A DNA stretch of 64,000 nt, taken from Mycolicibacterium sp. CBMA 234. Lineage in GTDB: Bacteria; Actinomycetota; Actinomycetes; Mycobacteriales; Mycobacteriaceae. Position 1 is the stretch's first letter. Every line of letters begins with the position of its first letter. Location of the stretch: NCBI RefSeq assembly GCF_009729415.1, contig NZ_MPKW01000015.1:1-64000 (forward strand). The letters run 5' to 3'. The notes below the pieces were generated by a model, which worked only from the letters and a program-made list of their open reading frames with translations, did no database searches and had not been told where the DNA came from. The translations under genes and the position numbers were made by a program. Positions 17,658-26,135 of this stretch are shown here, piece after piece.

Positions 17658-18166
17658 GGGCGTCCCCCACCGCCGAACTTGCGCATCCAGTCCTCCGCTT
17701 CCGGTGGAAGGGTGCCCAGTTCCTTCGCCTTCTTGCACCATTTGACGGTGGTCTCGGCGAACTTCATGGGGTTGTAGATGTCCTCTTGGCGGCTCCACAG
17801 GCCGTCGCCCGCGTAGGTCATGATCGAGATGTTGGTGGCGCCGATGATGGTGCCGTCGCCCGGATCGCGCATCGGGTTGTCCAGCTCGCAGATGACGCGG
17901 CCGGTCGCCTCGTCGTACACCTTCCACAACGACGGGAACGACGTCATGTAGCTGCCGGGGAAGCTCTCCATGGTGCGCCAGATCCAGGGCCGCACCTCCT
18001 CGCGCCCATGCATGGTGCCCATCGCATGTTCGATGTACAGCACGTCCTCGGTGTAGTGGTCGGTCCACGGATCCCAGTTGCGTGTCTGCGCGGCCAGGTC
18101 CACGGTCTGCTCGAAGACGTCGAATGCCGCGATGAGCTCCTCGCGGCTGAAAGCGTTGCCCGTCAC
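17654..18166 (-). CDS. SnoaL-like / NTF2-fold protein
   Basis: A 170-residue single-domain NTF2-like protein (FSREELIAAFDVFEQTVDLA at the N-terminus, then WTDHYTEDVLYIEHAMGTMH and W-rich strands). Resembles Rv0138. The fold serves as ligand-binding isomerase, hydratase or cyclase. Being GTGA-coupled to the epimerase suggests a joint step on one substrate. The GTG at 18166 is chosen because the domain begins there; upstream sequence is anticoding to msrA. Confidence 0.75.
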   Translation of the reverse strand: MTGNAFSREELIAAFDVFEQTVDLAAQTRNWDPWTDHYTEDVLYIEHAMGTMHGREEVRPWIWRTMESFPGSYMTSFPSLWKVYDEATGRVICELDNPMRDPGDGTIIGATNISIMTYAGDGLWSRQEDIYNPMKFAETTVKWCKKAKELGTLPPEAEDWMRKFGGGGRP

Positions 18167-18235
18167 AGGAAAAACTAGAACACGTTCTACTGACGTTTGT
18201 CGAGCACTTGCATAATTGAGTCGAGGAGGGCGCAC

Positions 18236-18739
18236 ATGACGAACACTGCAACAGCGATCCTGGCGGGCGGCTGCTTCTGGGGCATGCAGGATCTGATCCG
18301 CAAGCAGCCGGGGGTGCTGACCACGCGAGTCGGCTATACGGGTGGAAGGAACGACCACCCGACCTACCGCAATCACCCCGGCCACGCCGAGGCGGTCGAA
18401 GTCGACTACGACCCACGCCAGACCGATTTCCGCGCACTGCTGGAGTTCTTCTTCCAGATTCACGACCCGTCGACCGTCAACCGGCAGGGCAACGACGCCG
18501 GGACCAGCTACCGCTCGGCCATCTTCTACACCGATGACGAGCAGAAGCGCGTCGCCGAGGACACCATCGCCGACGTCGACGCGTCGGGTCTGTGGCCCGG
18601 CAAGGTCGTCACCGAGGTGACGCCGGCCGTCGACTTCTGGGAGGCCGAGCCCGAGCACCAGGACTATCTGGAGCGCATCCCCAACGGGTACACGTGCCAC
18701 TTCCCGAGGCCGGGCTGGAAACTGCCCAAACGCGCCTAG
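18236..18739 (+). CDS. msrA: Peptide methionine (S)-S-oxide reductase
   Basis: A 167-residue MsrA with the catalytic Cys13 in the signature GGCFWGMQD, the family's GYTGG and [20 protein letters not shown] blocks, and a full-length C-terminus. It repairs S-sulfoxides of methionine. ATG at 18236 with an ideal ribosome site GAGGAGGG. Divergent from the SnoaL/epimerase pair with only 69 bp between. Confidence 0.95.
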   Translation: MTNTATAILAGGCFWGMQDLIRKQPGVLTTRVGYTGGRNDHPTYRNHPGHAEAVEVDYDPRQTDFRALLEFFFQIHDPSTVNRQGNDAGTSYRSAIFYTDDEQKRVAEDTIADVDASGLWPGKVVTEVTPAVDFWEAEPEHQDYLERIPNGYTCHFPRPGWKLPKRA

Positions 18740-19555
18740 CTAGGGGGCGGCGCGCTCGGTGATCAGCCGAGCGAGCAGCTCGGGGTGGGTGTCGGGCAGC
18801 CAATGGTTGGCGCCCTCGACGATCTCCAGCCGGTACGGCGCTTCGACGTACTTCTCCGTCAGGAGTGCACCTTTACGCACCAGCGCGATGTCGCCGTCGC
18901 TCCAGATGTAGGTGGTGGGCCGGCGGACCGGAGTGAACGCCGTCCCCGGACTGACGAACGGCATGGCGCGGTACCAGTTGAGCGCCGGCGTCAGCGCCCC
19001 GCTGTCGAAAACCTCTGCCTGCGTGGCAGCCAGCGCATCCGCAGTCATGCCGCTGCGCGGCATGGCCAGCTGCGCGAATCGTTCCCCGAGCCAGGGCAAC
19101 TGGAAGATCAGCATGTAGTACGAGTGCAGCGCCTGCGTCCCGACGACCATGGCCTTCAGGAACGCGCCGGTGTGGGGCACCGACACCGCGGTCAGAGTCC
19201 GCACAAACTCGGGTTTCGTCGCGGTCAGCGACCAGGCGATGGCCGCACCCCAGTCGTGCCCGACCACATGTACCGGTCCACCAACCAGGTCGATGAGCGC
19301 TGCGATGTCATCGGTCAGTTTCGGAATCGTGTATTGCCGACGGCCCTTCGGCCGGGCACCAGCTGAGTAACCGCGCTGATTGGGCGCGAGGGTGCGGAAA
19401 CCATTGGCATGCAACAGCTCCGACACCGCAGACCAGGACTGCGCGGTCTGCGGGAAGCCGTGCAGCAGGACGACCACGTCACCGTCGATGGGGCCGGAGT
19501 CGACGACATCGAAGGTCAGCCCGTCGTTGCGGTACTGCGAAATCCGTTCGGTCAC
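18740..19555 (-). CDS. Alpha/beta hydrolase, epoxide hydrolase (EphF-like)
   Basis: 271 residues. HGFP oxyanion motif at 32-35, nucleophile Asp101 in GHDWGAA and His near 253 in GANHWLP: an aspartate nucleophile, as in epoxide hydrolases and haloalkane dehalogenases. Resembles EphF (Rv0134), which is in the same conserved neighbourhood. It ends at the base after the msrA stop (convergent) and starts with GTG, 9 bp downstream of the P450 gene, so it is probably co-transcribed with the P450 and could hydrolyse an epoxide made by it. Confidence 0.85.
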   Translation of the reverse strand: MTERISQYRNDGLTFDVVDSGPIDGDVVVLLHGFPQTAQSWSAVSELLHANGFRTLAPNQRGYSAGARPKGRRQYTIPKLTDDIAALIDLVGGPVHVVGHDWGAAIAWSLTATKPEFVRTLTAVSVPHTGAFLKAMVVGTQALHSYYMLIFQLPWLGERFAQLAMPRSGMTADALAATQAEVFDSGALTPALNWYRAMPFVSPGTAFTPVRRPTTYIWSDGDIALVRKGALLTEKYVEAPYRLEIVEGANHWLPDTHPELLARLITERAAP

Positions 19556-19564
19556 AGCACGAAC

Positions 19565-20905
19565 CTACAGCGGGTTAGCGCGGCGGCGCAGCGTCAAACG
19601 CCCACTCTCCTTGGGCGTATACGCCACACCGCGCGAGAAGACCTTCTCCCCCGGCGCGCTATTGACTTGTATGGCGAAGTGGCGCAGCACCGTTCGCAGC
19701 ACCACGTCCATCTCGACCTGCGCGAACACCGCCCCCACACAGCGCCGGGTGCCGCCGCCGAACGGCAGAAACGCCAGGGACGGCCGATGCCCGATGAACC
19801 GCTGCGGGTCGAACCGCTCCGGATCCGCGAATTCCTTTGCGTCCTCGTGCATATGGTCGATCGCGACGATCACCGAGAAGCCGCGGGGAATCACCCACTC
19901 ACCGAGCTGGATGGTCGGGGCGTACACGTGCCGGCCGGCGAAGTCGATGATGGTGCGGACCCGTTGCACCTCCAGCAGGACTGCCTGTCGGTACTCGTCA
20001 GTCTCGCCGGCAACCTCGTCTTCGAGCCGCCGCAGCACCTCGGGATGACGGGAGATTCGCTCGAAGGCCCAGGCCAACGTTGCGGCCGTGGTTTCATGCC
20101 CGGCCGCGAGCAGCGTCAGCAGCTCATCGGCAATGTCGCTGCGGGACATGGCCGTACCGTCCTCGTACGTGCTGCGCAGCAGCAGCGCCAGCACGTCGTC
20201 CCGCTGATCCAGGTCGGGATCGGCCGCGACGTCGTCGATCAGCCTGCCGACGACCTCGTCGTACTGCCGGCGGTATTCGGCGAGCCGGCCCCACGGGGTG
20301 AAGCGACCGTAGTTTCGCGCCGGCATGGGCAGCACTGCGAGCCGCGACCCGAGCGTCACCCATGGCGGGATGATCCGGCGCAGTTCGTCGAGATGCTGAC
20401 CGTCGGCCCCGAATACCGCACGCAGGATGGCGTTGAGGGTGATGTGCATCATCGGCTCGAGCGTGCTGAAGGACTTGCCCTCCGGCCACGACGCCGCCTC
20501 GCGGAGCGTCTCCTCTTCGAAGATGCGCTCGTAGTTCTTGACGCTCTTGCCGTGGAACGGCGGCGTCAGCAGCTTGCGGCGCAGCCGGTGCTCGGAGCCG
20601 TCGAGCGCGAACACCGATCCGTTGCCCAGCACCCGGGACAGGTTGGGCTGAATATTGCCGACGTCGAGAGGGTTCGACGTGAACAGCTGCTTGGCCAGTT
20701 GCGGGTCGGTCACCATCACGGTGCGCCCGAAAACCGGTGCGTCACAAGTAAATACCGCGCCGTGGCGCGCCGCCATGCGGGCGACGAACTTGCGGCGACT
20801 GGTCGCGAACGCCAGGCCCTGAAAAATCCTGGGCACCCCGGTCGCCGGCGGCAGATGGATCGCCGGCGCATACCCGGTCAGGTCAGCGGTGACAGTTTCG
20901 GTCAT
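19565..20905 (-). CDS. cyp138: Cytochrome P450, CYP138-like
   Basis: 446 residues. I-helix AGHETTAATL, ExxR as EVQR, and the heme-thiolate loop FGGGTRRCVG with Cys389. Neighbourhood (divergent TetR, msrA, EphF-like) matches M. tuberculosis Rv0134-Rv0137c, supporting a CYP138 assignment. ATG at 20905 with GGAG five bases upstream is preferred over TTG at 20917. Substrate unknown. Expression is probably repressed by the divergent TetR through the palindromes in between. Confidence 0.87.
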   Translation of the reverse strand: MTETVTADLTGYAPAIHLPPATGVPRIFQGLAFATSRRKFVARMAARHGAVFTCDAPVFGRTVMVTDPQLAKQLFTSNPLDVGNIQPNLSRVLGNGSVFALDGSEHRLRRKLLTPPFHGKSVKNYERIFEEETLREAASWPEGKSFSTLEPMMHITLNAILRAVFGADGQHLDELRRIIPPWVTLGSRLAVLPMPARNYGRFTPWGRLAEYRRQYDEVVGRLIDDVAADPDLDQRDDVLALLLRSTYEDGTAMSRSDIADELLTLLAAGHETTAATLAWAFERISRHPEVLRRLEDEVAGETDEYRQAVLLEVQRVRTIIDFAGRHVYAPTIQLGEWVIPRGFSVIVAIDHMHEDAKEFADPERFDPQRFIGHRPSLAFLPFGGGTRRCVGAVFAQVEMDVVLRTVLRHFAIQVNSAPGEKVFSRGVAYTPKESGRLTLRRRANPL

Positions 20906-20928
20906 GGCACGCTCCAAGCCACTGAATT

Positions 20929-20987
20929 ACGTGGTACCACGGTGTACCACGGGGTTGTGAGGTACGGTACCGGCTAGTACCACGGTA
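20929..20987. promoter_or_regulatory. Palindromic operator cluster between P450 and TetR
   Basis: The short divergent region holds the perfect palindrome GTGGTACCAC (20931-20940), then repeated GTACCACGG, CGGTACCG (20965-20972) and GTACCACGG elements. Repeated GTACCRYGG half sites around symmetrical centres are what a TetR dimer (or two) would bind to control both genes. Confidence 0.65.
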
Positions 20988-21007
20988 GGCAAGGGTCTGG
21001 GAGTGAC

Positions 21008-21622
21008 ATGACGGCACACGACGTCGGCCCGACGCAACCCTTCCGCGCACGCCTGCTCGACGGCCTCGCAACGTCCTTGGAAACCCGCGGCTACCGAGAC
21101 ACCACCGTCGCCGACATCGTCCGCAACGCCAAGACCTCCAAGCGCACGTTCTACGACCAGTTCGCCAGCAAGGAAGCGTGTTTCGTCGAGCTGCTGCGCA
21201 CCAATAACGATCAGCTCATCTCCCGAATCCGCGCTGCCATCGACCCCGATGCGGAGTGGGCCGAGCAGGTCCGCCACGCGGTCGACGCGTACGTCGCGCA
21301 CATCGCCTCGCGGCCCGCGATCACGTTGAGCTGGATCCGCGAAGCACCGGCCCTCGGCGACGCGGCCCTACCACTGAACCGGCTCGCCATGGAACACCTC
21401 ACCGACATGGTCGTCGACCTCAGCGCCGGCGCCGGGTTCCAGCAGGCCGGCCTGGCCCCGATCAGTCGGCCGGTGGCGCTGATCCTCCTCGGCGGCTTCC
21501 GCGAACTCACCGCGCTGATCGTCGAAGACGGTCGCGACATCGACGAACTGACCGAGCCTGCGCTCACCGCTGCGCTGGCGATCCTCGGCGCCGGCCGGTC
21601 AGCGCAGCATCAGTCGAGCTGA
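21008..21622 (+). CDS. TetR-family regulator, probable repressor of the P450
   Basis: A 204-residue TetR protein. HTH in residues about 12-58 (TTVADIVRNAKTSKRTFYDQF) and an all-helical ligand domain. Divergent from the P450 with a palindromic region between, the layout of Rv0135c and cyp138. Its last 24 bp overlap the end of the convergent TetR gene at 21599. Confidence 0.88.
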   Translation: MTAHDVGPTQPFRARLLDGLATSLETRGYRDTTVADIVRNAKTSKRTFYDQFASKEACFVELLRTNNDQLISRIRAAIDPDAEWAEQVRHAVDAYVAHIASRPAITLSWIREAPALGDAALPLNRLAMEHLTDMVVDLSAGAGFQQAGLAPISRPVALILLGGFRELTALIVEDGRDIDELTEPALTAALAILGAGRSAQHQSS

Positions 21623-22168
21623 CTTCTCCAACCGGTCGGCGATCTCGTCGTACGAGGTAAAGCCCATGCCGGCGCGGACCAGCGCGCCCGAGTAGAGCAT
21701 CTCCAGCGATTCGATGACGTCCTCGTCCACATCCGGGCCGAGGGCGGCCGCGAGGCGGGCGCGAATGTCCCGGCCGATGCGGTGCCGCAGCACCTCCACG
21801 TCGGGATCGCGGCCCAGCATCGCTTGGGTCACCGCGCCGGCGAACGCCGGCTCGTCGAGCACCAGCAGCGCGATGTGCCGCAGCACCTCGGTTACCCGGG
21901 TGGCGGGGTCGTCGGACTCGTGCACCGTCGGTGGTGACGACGACAATCGGCGCCAGAACACCTCGGCGACCAGGTGTTCTTTGGACGCGAAGTAGGTATA
22001 CGCGGTGGCCGCGCCGACACCGGCCTCGGCCGCGACCCGGCGGACCGTCAGGCCCGAAAAGCCTTCGCGGCGCAGCAGATCGAGCGCGGCGCGGCTGAGC
22101 CGTTCGACCGTATCGGCCTGTTTGGCGGTCAGGCGGCGCCGCGTGGGCTCAAGCGCCTGTTCGGACAC
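21599..22168 (-). CDS. TetR-family regulator
   Basis: A 189-residue TetR protein with HTH residues about 20-65 (LTVRRVAAEAGVGAATAYTYF) and a C-terminal ligand domain. It is divergent from pncA (about 55 bp apart) and convergent with the first TetR, overlapping its coding end by 24 bp. Target genes cannot be named. Confidence 0.87.
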   Translation of the reverse strand: MSEQALEPTRRRLTAKQADTVERLSRAALDLLRREGFSGLTVRRVAAEAGVGAATAYTYFASKEHLVAEVFWRRLSSSPPTVHESDDPATRVTEVLRHIALLVLDEPAFAGAVTQAMLGRDPDVEVLRHRIGRDIRARLAAALGPDVDEDVIESLEMLYSGALVRAGMGFTSYDEIADRLEKSARLMLR

Positions 22169-22223
22169 GTGTCTGGACGCTACTGGAACGGGTGTGGCCC
22201 AGCAACCGGTCTACCGTGGAGAC

Positions 22224-22772
22224 ATGCGGGCGCTGATCGTCGTCGACGTGCAGAACGACTTCTGCGAAGGCGGGTCCCTGGCGGTGGCCGGGGGTGGCGC
22301 CGTGGCGCGCGCGATCACCGGATTACTGGCCCAGCACGACTATCACCACGTCGTCGCCACTGCCGACCACCACATCGAACCCGGCACGCATTTCTCCGAC
22401 CAGCCCGACTTCCAGACCTCGTGGCCGCCGCACTGTGTGGCCGGCACACCGGGTGCCGAATTCCACCCGGATCTGGACCTGTCCACCGTCGAGACGGTGT
22501 TCCACAAAGGCCGGCATTCCGCGGCCTACAGCGGGTTTGAAGGCTCTGACGCGGACGGCGTCGGCCTGGCGGATTGGCTGCGCGACCGTGGCGTCGACGA
22601 GGTCGACGTCGTCGGGATTGCCACCGACTACTGCGTCAAGGCGACGGCGGCCGACGCCGCGAAGGCCGGCTTCCGCACCCGGGTGTTACTCGACTACACC
22701 GCTGGTGTTTCGGCCGCTCGTTCCGCTGAAGCCGTTGCCGCACTGAAGGATTCGGGTATAGCCGTCGTCTAG
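22224..22772 (+). CDS. pncA: Nicotinamidase/pyrazinamidase
   Basis: 182 residues, collinear with M. tuberculosis PncA. Catalytic triad Asp8, Lys95, Cys137 and metal ligands Asp48, His50, His56, His70 are all present. It deamidates nicotinamide to nicotinate for NAD salvage and activates pyrazinamide. ATG at 22224 with GGAG close upstream. Its last 4 bases overlap the convergent enoyl-CoA hydratase gene. Confidence 0.95.
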   Translation: MRALIVVDVQNDFCEGGSLAVAGGGAVARAITGLLAQHDYHHVVATADHHIEPGTHFSDQPDFQTSWPPHCVAGTPGAEFHPDLDLSTVETVFHKGRHSAAYSGFEGSDADGVGLADWLRDRGVDEVDVVGIATDYCVKATAADAAKAGFRTRVLLDYTAGVSAARSAEAVAALKDSGIAVV

Positions 22773-23569
22773 AGCGTCGGATCGACCGGCCGGCCCGTCC
22801 ACCGCGGCGGGCGTCCGGCCTGCAGTGCCCGCACGCCTTCCTTGGCATCGTCGTGCGCCATGACGGCGCGGTGAATCTCGGTCTCTCGGGCACCGACCTC
22901 GTCACGCGACAACTCGAACGAGTCCCACAGCAGTCGCTTGCTGGCCGCCACCGACATCGGCGCGGTGTTGTCCGCGATGTCATGAGCTACTTGCAGCGCC
23001 GCCGGCAGCACCTGATCCGCGGGCAGCACCCGGCTGGCGATGCCCAGCTCAGCTGCGCGGTGGCCATCGAAAGTTGTTCCGGTCAACAGGATTTCAGCGG
23101 CCCGGGCGATGCCCACCAACCGGGGCAGCGCCCAATGCGAATACGCGTCGCCGACTACCCCGCGCCGCACCTGCACGACGCCGTAGCGGGCGTCGGCCGC
23201 GAAGATCCTGATGTCGCACTGCAAAGCCAAGGTCAGGCCGAGCCCGATCGCATGCCCGTTGACCGCCGCGATCACCGGTTTGCTCAGCGACCAGGCAGGC
23301 ACCGGGATGCCGGCCGCGCTGAATTCTGGGCCCGGCTCCGCGAAGGTCTGATCGCCCGCGGCCAGGTCAGCGCCCGCGCAGAACGCCGGCGGCGTCCCGG
23401 TCAGCACGACGACACGCACGTCGTCGGCGTCGTTGCAGCGGGTGTAGGCGTCGGCGAGCTCCTCGCGCATCCCGTCGCCAAAAGCGTTGCGCCGCTCAGG
23501 ACGATTCAGCGTCAGCGTCGCCACGCCGCCGGCGAAATCCGTCAGCAACGTGCGGTATTCGGGAAGCAC
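22769..23569 (-). CDS. Enoyl-CoA hydratase/isomerase (crotonase family)
   Basis: 266 residues, crotonase fold: LNRPERRNAFG, oxyanion segments AFCAGADLAAG and NGHAIGLGLTLALQCDIRIFA. The usual second catalytic Glu region reads RRGVVGDAYSHWALPRLVG, so specific hydratase activity is uncertain. GTG start at 23569. It is divergent from the MarR-ABC operon with a 13-nt palindrome in the gap, so it may belong to the MarR regulon. Confidence 0.82.
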   Translation of the reverse strand: MLPEYRTLLTDFAGGVATLTLNRPERRNAFGDGMREELADAYTRCNDADDVRVVVLTGTPPAFCAGADLAAGDQTFAEPGPEFSAAGIPVPAWSLSKPVIAAVNGHAIGLGLTLALQCDIRIFAADARYGVVQVRRGVVGDAYSHWALPRLVGIARAAEILLTGTTFDGHRAAELGIASRVLPADQVLPAALQVAHDIADNTAPMSVAASKRLLWDSFELSRDEVGARETEIHRAVMAHDDAKEGVRALQAGRPPRWTGRPVDPTL

Positions 23570-23598
23570 CGCCCGAGTAAACCACGCCGCTGCAATAC

Positions 23599-23611
23599 CT
23601 CTGTAACAGAG
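23599..23611. promoter_or_regulatory. Palindromic operator candidate (MarR site)
   Basis: CTCTGTAACAGAG, a perfect 6-1-6 inverted repeat, lies 14 bp before the MarR GTG and 30 bp before the divergent hydratase start. Autoregulation by MarR of both units is the simplest reading. Confidence 0.6.
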
Positions 23612-23624
23612 CTATTATTGGCAT

Positions 23625-24083
23625 GTGCCCGCCCACACGCGCCTTGCTGCCGACCTCACGACCGACCTGTTCCGCACCGTCGGCCGGTTCCGCCGGCAAC
23701 TGCGCCGGACCGCCGGCGGGAGCTTCGCGGGCGTCACAGAATCGCAAGCTGAACTACTCAGGCTCGTCGGGCGTCAGCCGGGCATCTCTGTACGCGAAGC
23801 CGCACAGGAACTCGGACTGGCCGCCAACACCGCGTCGACCCTGGTATCCAAGCTGACCGCCGACGACCTTCTGGTCCGCAGCACCGACGCTGCCGACCGC
23901 CGCATCGGCCGGCTCCATTTGACCGAACCCGCCCAACAACTGGCCGACCAGACTCGCGCCGCGCGCCGGGCCGCACTCGGAGCCGTACTGAACCAGCTCG
24001 ACGACGAGCAAATCGACAGTCTGACAAAAGGATTGAACATTCTGGCCGAGATGACCCAGATGCTGCAGGAGGGCCAGCCATGA
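23625..24083 (+). CDS. MarR-family transcriptional regulator
   Basis: A 152-residue winged-helix MarR protein: recognition region VREAAQELGLAANTASTLVS and the DR-rich wing DRRIGRLHLT. GTG start at 23625; its stop overlaps the ABC ATPase start by ATGA, forming a translationally coupled operon with the exporter. Probably controls this exporter in response to its substrate. Confidence 0.87.
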   Translation: MPAHTRLAADLTTDLFRTVGRFRRQLRRTAGGSFAGVTESQAELLRLVGRQPGISVREAAQELGLAANTASTLVSKLTADDLLVRSTDAADRRIGRLHLTEPAQQLADQTRAARRAALGAVLNQLDDEQIDSLTKGLNILAEMTQMLQEGQP

Positions 24084-24901
24084 GCACCCCTGCCATCGAT
24101 TGCGAGCACGTCACCCACCACTACGGCGATTTCACCGCAGTCGACGACCTGAGCCTGACGGTCGGCGTCGGCGAGACCATGGGCTTACTGGGCCCCAACG
24201 GCGCGGGAAAGACCACGTTGGTGCGGCTGCTCACCACGCTGACCCCGGTGCAGCACGGCCAGGTCCGCATGTTCGGCCTCGACGCGGGCCGCCGCACCAT
24301 GGACATCCGGCAGAACCTGGGCTATGTGCCGCAACAACTTTCGATAGAGTCGGCCCTCACCGGGCGGCAGAACGTCGACCTGTTCGCCCGGCTGTACGAC
24401 GTCCCGCGCCGTGAACGCCGCGCCAGGGTCGACGACGCCCTCGAGGCTATGCAGCTGCTGGACGTCGCCGACCGTCTCGCCAAGACATACTCCGGCGGCA
24501 TGGTCCGGCGGCTCGAACTGGCCCAGGCCCTGGTGAACCGGCCGTCGCTGTTGATTCTCGACGAACCTACCGTCGGCCTGGATCCCATTGCCCGCGACAG
24601 TGTTTGGATTCAGGTGGCCAACATGCAGCAGGAGTTCGGCATGACGGTGCTACTCACCACCCACTACATGGAGGAAGCCGACGCGCTGTGCGACCGGGTT
24701 GCCCTCATGCACCGCGGCATCTTGCAGGCCGTCGGCTCCCCCACCGATTTGAAAGCCGCCCGCGGCCCGTCGGCCACTCTCGAGGACGTCTTCCGGCACT
24801 ACGCCGGGTCCGATCTGACCGGGGCGGCCGCTGGGGACGACGACCGCCAAAACCTGCAGGACGTCCGCGCCGGAAGGAGGACGGCCCGCCGTGTCAGTTG
24901 A
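24080..24901 (+). CDS. ABC transporter ATPase (DrrA-type exporter)
   Basis: 273 residues. Walker A GPNGAGKTT (38-46), signature YSGGM, Walker B LLILDEPT and the H-loop TTHYMEEAD. It belongs to the drug/lipid exporter ATPases like DrrA. Starts within the marR stop and overlaps the permease start by 11 bp. Confidence 0.9.
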   Translation: MSTPAIDCEHVTHHYGDFTAVDDLSLTVGVGETMGLLGPNGAGKTTLVRLLTTLTPVQHGQVRMFGLDAGRRTMDIRQNLGYVPQQLSIESALTGRQNVDLFARLYDVPRRERRARVDDALEAMQLLDVADRLAKTYSGGMVRRLELAQALVNRPSLLILDEPTVGLDPIARDSVWIQVANMQQEFGMTVLLTTHYMEEADALCDRVALMHRGILQAVGSPTDLKAARGPSATLEDVFRHYAGSDLTGAAAGDDDRQNLQDVRAGRRTARRVS

Positions 24902-25700
24902 CGTCGAACTAGTCCTTGCGCCGCGCGGCGCCAAGCGCATCGGTGGCCTGGCCCGCCGGATGGGTGCTTTCGCACTGGTCGAGCTGCAGAAGCTGCGGCA
25001 CGACCGCACTGAGCTCATCACCCGGACCGTGCAGCCTGCCTTGTGGTTGCTGATCTTCGGCCAGACCTTCTCGCGGCTGCACGTCATCAACACCGGCGAC
25101 GTGCCGTATCTGTCCTTCCTGGCGCCGGGCATCATCGCCCAGTCGGCGCTGTTCATCTCGATCTTCTACGGCATCCAGATCGTCTGGGACCGGGACGCCG
25201 GCATCCTGGCCAAGCTGATGGTCACCCCGTCACCGGCGTCGGCGCTGATCACCGGCAAGGCGTTCGCGGCGGGGGTCCGATCGATGGCGCAGGTGCTCGG
25301 GGTCCTGGTGATCGCCCTGCTGATGGGCATCCATCTGAGTTTCAACCCGTTGCGCATCCTCGCTGCCATGGTGGTGGTGATGCTCGGGTCGGCGTTCTTC
25401 TCTTGTCTGTCAATGACTTTGGCCGGTTTGGTCCGCAATCGCGACCGCCTGATGGGCATCGGCCAGGCCATCACGATGCCGCTGTTCTTCGCGTCCAACG
25501 CGCTGTATCCGGTCGAGATCATGCCGGGCTGGCTGCACGCGCTGTCCACGGTGAACCCGCTGTCCTACGAAGTGAATGCGCTGCGCTCGCTACTGCTGGG
25601 CACGCCGGGCAATACCGCCCTGGACATCACGGTGCTGGCCGTCGCGGCAGTGCTCGGCATCGCCGCGGCGTCTGCACTACTGCGCCGCCTGGTGCGCTGA
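24891..25700 (+). CDS. ABC-2 type transporter permease (DrrB-type)
   Basis: 269 residues with about six transmembrane helices (LWLLIFGQTF, FLAPGIIAQSALFISIFYG, MAQVLGVLVIALLMGIHL and further) and the ABC-2 pattern GQAITMPLFFASNALYPVEI. GTG start overlapping the ATPase. With the ATPase it forms an exporter for drugs or amphiphiles; substrate unknown. Confidence 0.9.
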   Translation: MSVDVELVLAPRGAKRIGGLARRMGAFALVELQKLRHDRTELITRTVQPALWLLIFGQTFSRLHVINTGDVPYLSFLAPGIIAQSALFISIFYGIQIVWDRDAGILAKLMVTPSPASALITGKAFAAGVRSMAQVLGVLVIALLMGIHLSFNPLRILAAMVVVMLGSAFFSCLSMTLAGLVRNRDRLMGIGQAITMPLFFASNALYPVEIMPGWLHALSTVNPLSYEVNALRSLLLGTPGNTALDITVLAVAAVLGIAAASALLRRLVR

Positions 25701-25767
25701 CGGGCGCTGTTCGAGCACCTAATCGGTTCTCATCTGGCACCTAGGCGGCGCGGGTTGACTCGATGTC

Positions 25768-26061
25768 ATGAAGCACAGCATCGTCGCGGTTGTCCTGGAT
25801 GCCGGCACCGAAGCCGGGCTGGCCACGGCCCACAGCTTGCTGGCCGACGGACACCGAGTCGTCGTGACGGCCCGGCAGCCCGGCGCGCTGGTCCGCATCA
25901 CGCACGGCTACCCCGCCGACCGCGTCTACGCCGTGGCTGCCGACACCCAAGACCGGGCTCAGTTCGATCAGGTGCTGGCGCTGACCCGCGCCCGCTTCGG
26001 CCGGGTCGACATGATCGTCGACCCGAAGCTGTACCGCGCAGTCCTCCCAGCTTCCGCCTGA
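25768..26061 (+). CDS. Short SDR-like protein or N-terminal SDR fragment
   Basis: A 97-residue protein with the beta-alpha-beta start of short-chain dehydrogenases (IVAVVLDAGTEAGLATAHSL, then VVVTARQP, DTQDRAQFDQVL and FGRVDMIVD). The Gly motif is altered (TGxxxGIG reads LDAGTEAGLA) and the chain stops before the catalytic Ser-Tyr-Lys part. It is likely a truncated gene, though the frame and codon use are clean. Confidence 0.55.
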   Translation: MKHSIVAVVLDAGTEAGLATAHSLLADGHRVVVTARQPGALVRITHGYPADRVYAVAADTQDRAQFDQVLALTRARFGRVDMIVDPKLYRAVLPASA

Positions 26062-26135
26062 CCCTCTGTCGGTGCGCGCCAATCCTGTTAGGTTCATGCC
26101 ATTCGGCCGAGCCTGGCCACAGATTGGAGCCAACG

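Noticed and set aside
16638..18437. 599-codon frame that would fuse the epimerase to upstream sequence
   Set aside because: The upstream 260 codons are in the wrong frame over the SnoaL-like and msrA genes; the GTG at 17657 with GTGA overlap explains the gene.
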